A stretch of 64,000 bases of DNA from contig JAFXJR010000046.1 of the NCBI GenBank assembly GCA_017532145.1, positions 1 through 64,000 on the forward strand, read 5' to 3'. Below the pieces are notes generated by a model that saw only the letters and a program-made list of their open reading frames with translations, made no database searches and had not been told where the DNA came from. Below, in pieces: positions 28,011-35,189 of the stretch (positions are counted from its first letter, which is position 1; each line of letters starts with the position of its first letter). Origin of the DNA: Lachnospiraceae bacterium. GTDB taxonomy: Bacteria; Bacillota; Clostridia; Lachnospirales; Lachnospiraceae. Made by a program: the position numbers and the translations under genes.

Positions 28011-28864
28011 ATATATTGTTCATACTCCCCATCCTGAATCTCTACCGTTCCCTGTCTGATAAATCCCAGCTTCCGGCAGAGTTGGAGGGAAGCTTTGTTT
28101 CCTGCACGAACCAATGTCTGCATCTGAGTAAATCCCAATTCCTTCTTACTATAATCCAGGATGGCTCTGCAAACCTCATAGGCATAGCCCTGCCGCTGAA
28201 AAGCTTTCCCTATCATAAATCCAAGTTCCGGAATATCGAATCCTGCCCTCCAGGTAATACCTGCTCGCCCGATTACCTGTCCATTTTCCCTGTTCAGTAC
28301 TGTCCACATACCATAGCCATAAAACCCATATATTTTGTCAATATATTGTCTTGTATACTCCCGCTCATCCTCCGGATTCTCATAAAGCTTGTCCATATAG
28401 CGGGTAATGGAAGGGTCGGCATAGATTTGGTAAAAAGCATCCACATCCTCTACCATAGTCTCCCGAATTATACACCGTTCAGTTTCTGTAATCTTCCAAG
28501 GCAACCCTGCCATTCTTAAATAAGCCTGTTCAAAGGAGGTATACTCCAATTCCTCAATACAGCTGATAGCATAGGGAGCAGCAGATAAATCCTTCTCTTG
28601 ATTTTTTTCGTGCAGCATGACTATGGTAAAGATTCCTGCCTTTACCAGTCTGTCCAGTATCTGTTCAGAATCGGTAACGGCTACCATCCCCGTCTTTACC
28701 TCCCAGTCAAGCTTCTCTACTTCTTCAATATAGTCTGTCAGATGGACTTCTATGATTTTTCCGGTTTCTCCCATATTTTTTCTCAGTTTCTCCACCGACT
28801 CCAGTTGATTTTTTTCCTCAATAAAAAATAGAATTTTATTTAATCTTTCTCCATGATTTGACAT
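27956..28864 (-). CDS. GNAT family N-acetyltransferase with N-terminal HAD-like half
   Basis: This protein of about 302 residues has an N-terminal region (about 1-115) of alternating strands and helices, resembling a degenerate HAD-like fold. A GNAT domain (about 120-290) follows. The acetyl-CoA-binding region is seen as GFMIGKAFQRQGYAYEVCRAI, split here as GFMIGKAFQRQG and YAYEVCRAI. The VRAGNKASLQLCRKLGF segment is typical of the RimJ/RimL type. The last 14 residues (GSKGHLFSCLHENR) are encoded inside repeat B1. The start is ATG 28864, or TTG 28900 with the GGAAGGAG between them. The substrate is unknown. Confidence 0.78.
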   Translation of the reverse strand: MSNHGERLNKILFFIEEKNQLESVEKLRKNMGETGKIIEVHLTDYIEEVEKLDWEVKTGMVAVTDSEQILDRLVKAGIFTIVMLHEKNQEKDLSAAPYAISCIEELEYTSFEQAYLRMAGLPWKITETERCIIRETMVEDVDAFYQIYADPSITRYMDKLYENPEDEREYTRQYIDKIYGFYGYGMWTVLNRENGQVIGRAGITWRAGFDIPELGFMIGKAFQRQGYAYEVCRAILDYSKKELGFTQMQTLVRAGNKASLQLCRKLGFIRQGTVEIQDGEYEQYIMMLGSKGHLFSCLHENR

Positions 28865-28909
28865 TTTTGCCTGATGCTCCTTCCCTACTTCAGATATCAA
28901 AAAAACAAA

Positions 28910-28932
28910 GGTATTCTATCTTATAGAATACC
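28910..28932 (-). terminator. Terminator-like hairpin in the leader of the GNAT gene
   Basis: GGTATTCTAT pairs perfectly with ATAGAATACC around a 3-nt loop. On the minus strand it is followed by TTTGTTTTTTTG. It lies about 45 nt upstream of the GNAT start with no minus-strand gene before it. Confidence 0.55.
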
Positions 28933-28934
28933 CC

Positions 28935-29088
28935 GTTACCATTCACACATTAGCCAGCTGACCTGTAAATAGTAACAGGCATCGCCTGCCTATCAAGTCG
29001 CCTACGGCGAGGCAGGCGATGCATGGGCTGAATTTACCGTTCTCTCCACGCCCTGCAGCAGAGTGCGTGGCATCGTGTGAAAAGTAAC
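28935..29088. repeat. Family C intergenic repeat, copy C2 (fullest copy)
   Basis: It is bounded by GTTACCATTCACAC and GTGTGAAAAGTAAC, inverted with two mismatches. It holds a long hairpin (GGCATCGCCTGCC with GGCAGGCGATGC). The family core GGGCTGAATTTACC, GTTCTCTCCACGCCC and GAGTGCGTGGCATC follows. It fills most of the gap between the GNAT and cyclophilin genes. Confidence 0.7.
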
Positions 29089-29122
29089 AATACCACCATA
29101 GACAAGACGATAAAACTAACGG

Positions 29123-29151
29123 TTGCTACAGCCTTAATCTTTTGGTAAAAT
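29123..29151 (+). promoter_or_regulatory. Sigma-A promoter of the cyclophilin gene
   Basis: TTGCTA, a 17-nt spacer and TAAAAT lie 39 nt upstream of the ATG. Confidence 0.6.
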
Positions 29152-29190
29152 ATATCATAAAACAATTTATATCAGAAGGGAAGTAAAACA

Positions 29191-29712
29191 ATGGCACAGA
29201 ATCCTATTGTTACATTTACCATGGAAAATGGGGATGTGATTAAAGCAGAACTTTACCCGGAAATCGCCCCCAACACCGTCAATAATTTTATCAGTCTGAT
29301 TCAGAAAAACTTCTATGATGGACTTATTTTTCACCGAGTTATCCGGGGCTTTATGATTCAGGGAGGAGACCCGGAAGGAAGTGGAATGGGTGGACCCGGC
29401 TACAGTATTCCGGGAGAATTTTTCCAAAATGGTTTCGATAATCCTTTACAGCATGAAGATGGAGTACTTTCTATGGCAAGGAGTATGCACCCGGATTCTG
29501 CCGGCTCCCAGTTTTTTATTATGCATAAAAATTCTCCTCATCTGGATGGGGCCTATGCTGCCTTTGGACGGGTAATTGAAGGTATGGAAAACGTCAATAA
29601 GATTGCCGAAACGGATACCGACCGCTCCGACCGGCCTTTGAATCCTCAAATTATGCAAACTGTTACGGTAGAAACCTTTGGCACGGACTATCCAGAGCCT
29701 GAAAAGGTTTAG
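29191..29712 (+). CDS. Peptidyl-prolyl cis-trans isomerase, cyclophilin type
   Basis: This 173-residue single-domain cyclophilin catalyses proline isomerisation during protein folding. It has no signal peptide, so it acts in the cytoplasm. Active-site motifs are FHRVIRGFMIQGGDP (catalytic Arg), AGSQFFIM and HLDGAYAAFGRVIEGM. The length is that of short bacterial PpiB-like enzymes. AGAAGGGAAG precedes the ATG. It is monocistronic with its own promoter and a hairpin downstream. Confidence 0.95.
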   Translation: MAQNPIVTFTMENGDVIKAELYPEIAPNTVNNFISLIQKNFYDGLIFHRVIRGFMIQGGDPEGSGMGGPGYSIPGEFFQNGFDNPLQHEDGVLSMARSMHPDSAGSQFFIMHKNSPHLDGAYAAFGRVIEGMENVNKIAETDTDRSDRPLNPQIMQTVTVETFGTDYPEPEKV

Positions 29713-29861
29713 TATGTTCATTTTTTGTTCATATTTATTTTAAAATTTCTTTAATTAGATAACATTCTTTGGACATTTCTTTTATGTATACTAAGTACAT
29801 AAGTTAAACAAAGCAATGAGCCAATAACAGTTAGCATATTTGAATAACTTTTTCATAATAC

Positions 29862-29888
29862 ATGCCAGGCAATTTTTTTGCCTGGCAT
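29862..29888 (+). terminator. Probable terminator downstream of the cyclophilin gene
   Basis: ATGCCAGGC pairs with GCCTGGCAT. The T run is mostly in the loop, with a CCTCCCTTTT tract after the stem, so efficiency is uncertain. Confidence 0.5.
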
Positions 29889-29911
29889 CCTCCCTTTTAT
29901 TTAGAATATAT

Positions 29912-29985
29912 GTAACTATTCAGTAGGTCTGCACACTTATCGTAGCAGTATCCATGTGACGGTGAGGGTGCTGATGAACCGTTAC
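29912..29985. repeat. Family A inverted-repeat element, copy A5 (short)
   Basis: It begins GTAACTATTCAGTAGGTCTG and ends CTGATGAACCGTTAC. It is in the orientation opposite to A1-A3. Confidence 0.7.
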
Positions 29986-30090
29986 GAATATATTTTTTCA
30001 TGGGAGTTTCGTTAACGCTACAAGATATACAATCACAGTAATATTCTGCTGTCAAAGCTGATTACCATTAATAAACAAAGGAGGTGTATC

Positions 30091-30195
30091 ATGGCAGATG
30101 CCGATGGATACCTGTCAGGCTGGCAAATGGTTTCTTTTGGTCTTCCTTCCATGAACAGGATATGGAAATTTTTATCCAGACAATCAAGGACATAA
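30091..30195 (+). other. 34-codon frame with the best RBS of the AGCS remnant locus
   Basis: An ideal AAAGGAGG lies 6 nt before ATG 30091, which opens a 34-codon frame ending at TAA 30195. It overlaps the AGCS remnant in another frame. The product resembles nothing I recognise. It may be a leftover of a deletion or frameshift at the 5' end of the symporter gene rather than a real gene. Confidence 0.25.
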
Positions 30196-30866
30196 ATAGT
30201 GTCTTGAACAGTTTTATTTGGGGGCCAGTGATGCTGGCTTTTTTTCTGTTTGTAGGACTGATGTTTACCCTGCGGCAAGGAGTTTCCCGAGGAGTCTTTT
30301 CCAATGAAGCCGGTTTGGGTTCTTCTATTATGGCACATTCTGCCTCTAATGTAAAAGAACCGGTGATACAGGGGATGTGGGGTATCTTTGAAGTATTTGT
30401 GGATACCTTGATTGTCTGTACGATAACTGCACTGACAATTCTTACCTCCGGTGTCTATGATTATACAGAGTATGCTAAATATATCGGTACTAATTTACCT
30501 GAACATTTAGCCAGTGGTGTAGCGTTGACCAGCTTAGCCTTTGAATCTGTCTTTGGTTCCTTTGGCAGCCGCTTTATCTCCATTGCCATTATGCTATTTG
30601 CCTTTACTACTATTCTGGGCTGGTCCTACTATGGAGAAAGAGCTGTAGAATATCTATTGGGACTAAAAGCAGTCTTTATGTATAAGATTATCTTTATTCT
30701 GGTCATCTTCCTGGGCTGTAATGCCTCCCTTAGTCTGGTAGTGAATCTTTCTGATACCTTTAATGGATTTATGGCTCTACCCAACCTGATTGCCATTACT
30801 CTGCTTTCAGGAGAGGTAATCAAGATGACAAAAGACTATCTGTCTAAGATGAAAAAAGACAATTAG
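30162..30866 (+). pseudogene. Internally deleted AGCS sodium:alanine/glycine symporter gene
   Basis: From ATG 30162 the product begins like an AGCS symporter (INSVLNSFIWGPVMLAFFLF, first helix). After FTLR it jumps directly to QGVSRGVFSNEAGLGSS, the signature that normally lies about 200 residues further on. About five transmembrane helices are therefore missing while the frame is kept. The C-terminal half (about 200 residues with five or six helices) looks intact. The ATG has only ACAGGAT before it, while the good RBS upstream serves another frame. A family-typical protein is about 450 residues, against 235 here. It is almost certainly non-functional as a transporter. Confidence 0.75.
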
Positions 30867-30900
30867 AACATCTGCTTTAACACTATATGTTCATGATAAA

Positions 30901-30933
30901 AAAAGGAACTGGTGCAATATGCTGGTTCCTTTT
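30901..30933 (+). terminator. Rho-independent terminator after the AGCS remnant
   Basis: AAAAGGAAC pairs with GTTCCTTTT around a 15-nt loop, 35 nt past the stop codon. Confidence 0.75.
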
Positions 30934-30964
30934 CAGGCTTATTTGAGTGGTGACTATTTAACCG

Positions 30965-31116
30965 AATCCAGGAAGTCCCCCACTTCAAGTATGCTGAGTA
31001 CTAAGTGGCGAACACTATTTCGTAGTGAAACCGCTTTGACTACAGAAATAAGCTTGCATTCAGTTAATTCATATTTGATGTACTCAGTATACGTAACATG
31101 AGGGACTTCCTGGATT
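30965..31116. repeat. MITE-like element D with 15-bp perfect terminal inverted repeats
   Basis: AATCCAGGAAGTCCC at the left is the exact reverse complement of GGGACTTCCTGGATT at the right, 152 bp overall. A second, inner inverted pair (GTATGCTGAGTAC with GTACTCAGTATAC) is nested within. A short open frame inside it is not supported as a gene. No second copy was seen in the window. Confidence 0.75.
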
Positions 31117-31134
31117 TGATTAAAACAGAGCTGC

Positions 31135-31926
31135 CTAATCAATAGCATGAATACTATCCAAAGGCTTTTTTTTCATTTCTTTGATTGCCAGAGCAATCCA
31201 CACCACCGATATACCAAAATTAATCAAAAAAAAGTAGGGAATTGTTAGGGAAAACAGCTTTAACACTCCCTTAATCAGTAAGGGAAGAGTTCTGGCATAG
31301 ATACCCAGCTGATACAACTCTCCGAAGGTAAGATTGTAATTCATCAACGCTGCCACAACCATACCAATCAAAGCCACAAATAATACTCCAAAAAAGAATA
31401 ACAAGATAATCCATAAACATCCAAAAACCATAATCAGAATCAATACCAAATAGTAGGTAGAAGCCAGTCCCATTAAATTCTCCTTGGAAAATTCCAGCCC
31501 CAGGTCAGAATAAAGCATTGAGGCAATCTCTCCCTTATTCTTCATCAACATTTTTTGGGAGTTCATCAAAAGAATATTGCTGTAGGCAGCATTCTCTCCC
31601 GACATCAATTCCTCTCCCTCTCCTAATTGGTAATCCTCATTGGTATCTATATAGATATAGGTACCCATATAATCATATTCAAAGCTTTCCTCCAGCCAAA
31701 GCCTTCCATTTTCCAGCTTAAAATCTGGTACATATTCCCTTACCAGTCTGACGAAACCACCAGTAATCGAATGAAATCTGGCAAAAGGAAAAATCCAGGT
31801 TAAAATAAAATACAGCAGCATTAGCAAAAGCCCGAAGCAGAATACCTTTCCCTTTCTGTTTCTCAGAAACCCTCCATAACTTTTAAAGTCATAGATAGAC
31901 AGCAGCATTTCCTTAAAAATATTCAT
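31135..31926 (-). CDS. DUF1189 family membrane protein
   Basis: This protein of about 263 residues matches the DUF1189 family of Firmicutes membrane proteins of unknown function. The N terminus is MNIFKEMLLSIYDFKSYGGF, as is typical. One transmembrane helix (about 32-50) is followed by an extracytoplasmic domain to about 155. About three more helices follow in the C-terminal half. ATG 31926 is chosen with AGGAG 12 nt upstream, rather than a GTG at 31956 that has no RBS. Confidence 0.8.
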   Translation of the reverse strand: MNIFKEMLLSIYDFKSYGGFLRNRKGKVFCFGLLLMLLYFILTWIFPFARFHSITGGFVRLVREYVPDFKLENGRLWLEESFEYDYMGTYIYIDTNEDYQLGEGEELMSGENAAYSNILLMNSQKMLMKNKGEIASMLYSDLGLEFSKENLMGLASTYYLVLILIMVFGCLWIILLFFFGVLFVALIGMVVAALMNYNLTFGELYQLGIYARTLPLLIKGVLKLFSLTIPYFFLINFGISVVWIALAIKEMKKKPLDSIHAID

Positions 31927-31967
31927 CCTGTAGCTATACTCCTTTTCTATTATCACATTTCAACACA

Positions 31968-31996
31968 AAAAGGCTGTCCAGAATGGGCAGCCTTTT
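31968..31996 (-). terminator. Rho-independent terminator after fba
   Basis: AAAAGGCTG pairs with CAGCCTTTT around an 11-nt loop, and on the minus strand the stem is followed by TTTTTG. Confidence 0.85.
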
Positions 31997-32018
31997 CAGG
32001 TATAAAACTAATCTTAAC

Positions 32019-32885
32019 TTATTCAGCTTTTCCTACGGAACCAAACAGCTCCATTTTCTCTTTTACAGTAGCCTTGATTGCTTCATATCCGGGAGCAAGC
32101 AGCTTACGAGGGTCAAATCCCTTCCCCTGCTGATCCTTTCCTTCTTCAATATATTTACGTGTAGCTGCTGCAAAAGCCAGCTGGCACTCTGTATTTACAT
32201 TAATCTTTGCCACACCCAGAGAAATTGCCTTCTGAATCATATCTGCCGGAATACCGGTACCACCATGAAGCACCAGAGGCATATCACCAGTCAACTGCTG
32301 AATGGCATCCAGAGTCTCAAAGGAAAGTCCCTGCCAGTTTTCAGGATACTTACCATGAATATTACCGATACCTGCAGCCAGGAAGTCGATACCCAGATCA
32401 GAAATCTGCTTACATTCCTGAGGATCTGCACACTCGCCTGCTCCTACTACACCGTCTTCCTCTCCACCGATAGAGCCAACCTCTGCCTCAATGGAAATTC
32501 CCTTGGAATGAGCAGCCTCAACCAGCTCCTTGGTTTTTGCTACATTTTCATCGATAGGATAGTGAGAACCATCAAACATTACAGATGAAAAGCCTGCTTC
32601 AATACACTTATAGCAATGCTCATAGCTACCATGATCCAGATGGAGTGCTACCGGAACTGTAATATTCTGATTCTTCATCAGACCGTTTACCATACCTACT
32701 ACAGCGTCATATCCGCCCATGTACTTTCCTGCTCCTTCGGAAACACCCAGAATAACAGGAGAGTTATTTTCCTGTGCAGTCAAAAGAATCGCCTTTGTCC
32801 ACTCAAGATTGTTGATGTTAAACTGACCTACTGCATAATGTCCGGCTTTTGCCTTTTTAAGCATTTCTGCTGCTGAAACTAACAT
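32019..32885 (-). CDS. fba: Class II fructose-bisphosphate aldolase
   Basis: This protein of 288 residues is a zinc-dependent aldolase that splits fructose-1,6-bisphosphate into two trioses in glycolysis. The metal-binding HLDHGSYEHC carries the catalytic Asp and His. EAEVGSIGGEEDG is the second motif, and GIGNIHGKY and LVLHGGTGIP complete the active site. INVNTE is also conserved. GGAGG lies 8 nt before ATG 32885. A promoter at 32973-33000 rules out the longer frame up to 32984. The short FbaA/KbaY-like form is typical of Clostridia, so a tagatose-bisphosphate role cannot be fully excluded. Confidence 0.95.
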   Translation of the reverse strand: MLVSAAEMLKKAKAGHYAVGQFNINNLEWTKAILLTAQENNSPVILGVSEGAGKYMGGYDAVVGMVNGLMKNQNITVPVALHLDHGSYEHCYKCIEAGFSSVMFDGSHYPIDENVAKTKELVEAAHSKGISIEAEVGSIGGEEDGVVGAGECADPQECKQISDLGIDFLAAGIGNIHGKYPENWQGLSFETLDAIQQLTGDMPLVLHGGTGIPADMIQKAISLGVAKINVNTECQLAFAAATRKYIEEGKDQQGKGFDPRKLLAPGYEAIKATVKEKMELFGSVGKAE

Positions 32886-32972
32886 TGTATCTACCTCCGT
32901 ATACAAATTTTGCTTTTGACAACCCAGACTGACTAAGCCTGCAGCTGCCATGCTTTCAAAATTATCTAATTC

Positions 32973-33000
32973 ATTATAACGCATTCCCTCAAAAATGCAA
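32973..33000 (-). promoter_or_regulatory. Sigma-A promoter of fba
   Basis: TTGCAT, a 16-nt spacer and TATAAT lie on the minus strand about 90 nt upstream of the chosen fba start. Confidence 0.65.
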
Positions 33001-33005
33001 ATAGT

Positions 33006-33911
33006 TTATTTAGCAGGAATCCTTATTTTTACTGCCTGTCTGTGATTTTCAATCCAAACCCGCCTGTGATTGCCTCCAAATTCCCCATCGGTTGTCCAGG
33101 GAATCTCCTGCTTAGACTCAAAATCGATACGGGAAGTCTTAAAACAATACATATACTCTGAATTTATATTACTATTTAACAGAGCAGTAATTATTGCGTT
33201 GATTTCCAGCGGATTGGAGGGCTTTTTAATCAAAGTCACCTCAAATTGACCATCATCCAGCTCCACACACCGTCCGGTAATTCTCCGAAAGCCTCCTACA
33301 GAAACAGAGTTAGTCACCATGCCGAAGATAAACTCATCCTCCATACAGACTTCTTCTCCCTTTTCCTTTCTGTAGTTTACCTTCAAATGATAAAAGCGAA
33401 TAGAAGATAATCGCTTCATCCCTTCCAGAATATAGGCCATATGTCCCAACAGATTTTTACTTTCCTGACTGGTTTCATAGGAAACGTCCGTAAAAAGCCC
33501 AAAGGCTGCAATATACACAAAGCATTCCTCATTAAAAGCACCAATATCACAGGCATAGTCCCTGCCTTTGACAATATCCCGAGCTGCCAACAGCATATCC
33601 CGGGGCAGTCCCAGGCTTTCGGCAAAATCATTGGTACTCCCTGACGGAATATAGCCAACTGGTAAATCCAATCCGCTTTTTACTACACCACTCATCACTT
33701 CATCCAGGGTACCATCCCCTCCCCCACATACCAGCAGGTCAAAATTCCTTCCTCTCTCCTGTACCTGGCAGCAGGCATCCCCTTCCTTCTGTGTGGGATA
33801 GACTGTCACTTCATATCCAGCCTTTACAAAGATATCAATAATCTCAAACAGTTTGTGCTTAATTTTTGCCTTTCCCGCACGAGGGTTAAATATAAATAAA
33901 AGCTTCTTCAT
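33006..33911 (-). CDS. Diacylglycerol kinase-like lipid kinase (DgkB/YegS family)
   Basis: This 301-residue cytoplasmic or membrane-associated kinase phosphorylates diacylglycerol or a related lipid for phospholipid recycling. The N-terminal ATP-binding fold opens with LLFIFNPRAGKAKIKHKL. The glycine-rich motif is VCGGGDGTLDEVMSG near residue 61. YIPSGSTNDFAESLG follows near residue 87. DgkB-type enzymes in Firmicutes recycle diacylglycerol released during lipoteichoic acid synthesis. The exact substrate is not proven. It lies 62 bp after crh but is separated from it by a terminator. Confidence 0.88.
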   Translation of the reverse strand: MKKLLFIFNPRAGKAKIKHKLFEIIDIFVKAGYEVTVYPTQKEGDACCQVQERGRNFDLLVCGGGDGTLDEVMSGVVKSGLDLPVGYIPSGSTNDFAESLGLPRDMLLAARDIVKGRDYACDIGAFNEECFVYIAAFGLFTDVSYETSQESKNLLGHMAYILEGMKRLSSIRFYHLKVNYRKEKGEEVCMEDEFIFGMVTNSVSVGGFRRITGRCVELDDGQFEVTLIKKPSNPLEINAIITALLNSNINSEYMYCFKTSRIDFESKQEIPWTTDGEFGGNHRRVWIENHRQAVKIRIPAK

Positions 33912-33944
33912 CCAGCTTCCCCAATTCTCTGTTTTACAAAAATG

Positions 33945-33964
33945 GGAGCATCCTCAGATGCTCC
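33945..33964 (-). terminator. Rho-independent terminator after the crh-like gene
   Basis: GGAGCATC pairs perfectly with GATGCTCC around a 4-nt loop. On the minus strand it is followed by CATTTTTG. Confidence 0.85.
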
Positions 33965-33973
33965 TTTCTATCA

Positions 33974-34234
33974 TTATATACTGCCATTTGACAGATAGTT
34001 CTCAATATCTGCTATTGCCTGCTGCTCATCTGCCCCATCAGCAATCACCTTCACCTCCTCACCACTGTCCATTCCCAGGCTCATCATTCCCATAATACTC
34101 TTGGCATTCACCTTTTTCCCTTCTGCCTCAATGTAAATAGAGCATTCATGTCTGCTTGCCACCTGTACCAACAGTGCTACCGGTCTGGCCTCCAGCCCTG
34201 TGGGAAGCTGAATCTGCATCGTTTTCTCAATCAT
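33974..34234 (-). CDS. crh: Crh-like HPr domain protein lacking the catalytic histidine
   Basis: This 86-residue HPr-fold protein carries Glu at position 15 (GLEARPV), where PTS HPr has the phosphorylated His (GLHARPA). It cannot act as a normal PTS phosphocarrier. Ser46 is kept in NAKSIMGMMSLG, the site phosphorylated by HPr kinase. That combination defines Crh in Bacillus subtilis, which has Gln15 and works with CcpA in catabolite repression. Its position directly after rapZ and whiA matches the B. subtilis yvcJ-yvcK-yvcL-crh order, except that yvcK is absent. GGAGGAAAATC precedes the ATG. A true HPr must be encoded elsewhere if a PTS is active. Confidence 0.88.
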   Translation of the reverse strand: MIEKTMQIQLPTGLEARPVALLVQVASRHECSIYIEAEGKKVNAKSIMGMMSLGMDSGEEVKVIADGADEQQAIADIENYLSNGSI

Positions 34235-34245
34235 GATTTTCCTCC

Positions 34246-35187
34246 TTATCCTCTGATCTTATCAGCAATTTCACTTAACTTTCTCAATCTATGATTCATG
34301 CCGGACTTTCCTACCGGAAAATCCAGCTTCTGCCCCAGTTCCTTTAAGGTATCATCAGGGTATTGTAATCTTATTTCTGCTGTTTCTCTTAAGCTGTCAG
34401 GCAGATTCTGAAATCCATAATGATCCCTGACGAGGAGGATATCCTCAATCTGTTTGGTTGATGCATTAACCGTCTTGGTAATATTAGCCGTCTCACAGTT
34501 TACTTTTCTGTTAATGGAATTGCGTACCTCTTTGACGATTCTATAGTTTTCAAAATTCATCAAGGATATATGAGCTTCCATTATATTCAACAAATCCACT
34601 ATACCGGCGCCCTCTTTTAGATACACCACATAGTATTTTTTTCTGATAACGATTTTTGCTTCTATGTCAAACCCCTGTATCATCTGACGCAGCTGCTCTG
34701 CCCCTTCTTTATCGGTACAGACAAACTCCAAATGATAGCTTTTTTCAGGATCACTCATGGAACCTACGCACAAAAAAACTCCTCTTAAAAACGCCCTCTT
34801 ACAGCAGACATTTTTAATGAGCAGAGGATTAATTCCCTTCTTCTGTGCCTTAGCCATCCCTTCCTCATCATTCATCCTGACGGATTGAAGAATCTTTGTT
34901 ACCTTCTCCCTTCCTTCTGCAATGGTGATGTATGTATGGCCTTTTCCCTCATCATAGCCGGTTTCTAAAATACCAGTATCTATATTATATGTTTTTTCCA
35001 ATAATGTAAAGCATTTTCTTATTACTGCTTCATTTTCTGTTTGTAGACAGAGAACAGGACTCCCTTCCGCAGTCGTCCTCCATCTGCCCAAAAAACATAG
35101 GATTGCCGCCATCTCAGCCAGCTGACAATGCCTGGATGTGCTAATCTGTCTGGATAATTCCTCTTTTACTTCTCCTGAAAAAGACAT
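34246..35187 (-). CDS. whiA: DNA-binding protein WhiA
   Basis: This 313-residue protein combines an N-terminal WhiA/LAGLIDADG-like domain with a C-terminal helix-turn-helix. The start MSFSGEVKEELSRQ is family-typical. RAFLRGVFLCVGSMSDPEKSYH lies in the homing-endonuclease-like part, split here as RAFLRGVFLCVGS and MSDPEKSYH. The C-terminal LKELGQKLDFPVGKSGMNHR is the DNA-binding region. WhiA affects cell division and chromosome segregation in Firmicutes. It lies 2 bp after rapZ and 11 bp before crh. Confidence 0.96.
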   Translation of the reverse strand: MSFSGEVKEELSRQISTSRHCQLAEMAAILCFLGRWRTTAEGSPVLCLQTENEAVIRKCFTLLEKTYNIDTGILETGYDEGKGHTYITIAEGREKVTKILQSVRMNDEEGMAKAQKKGINPLLIKNVCCKRAFLRGVFLCVGSMSDPEKSYHLEFVCTDKEGAEQLRQMIQGFDIEAKIVIRKKYYVVYLKEGAGIVDLLNIMEAHISLMNFENYRIVKEVRNSINRKVNCETANITKTVNASTKQIEDILLVRDHYGFQNLPDSLRETAEIRLQYPDDTLKELGQKLDFPVGKSGMNHRLRKLSEIADKIRG

Positions 35188-35189
35188 GT

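Noticed and set aside
30919..31101. 60-residue ORF inside element D
   Set aside because: It lies within inverted-repeat DNA, lacks an RBS and shows no protein-like composition.
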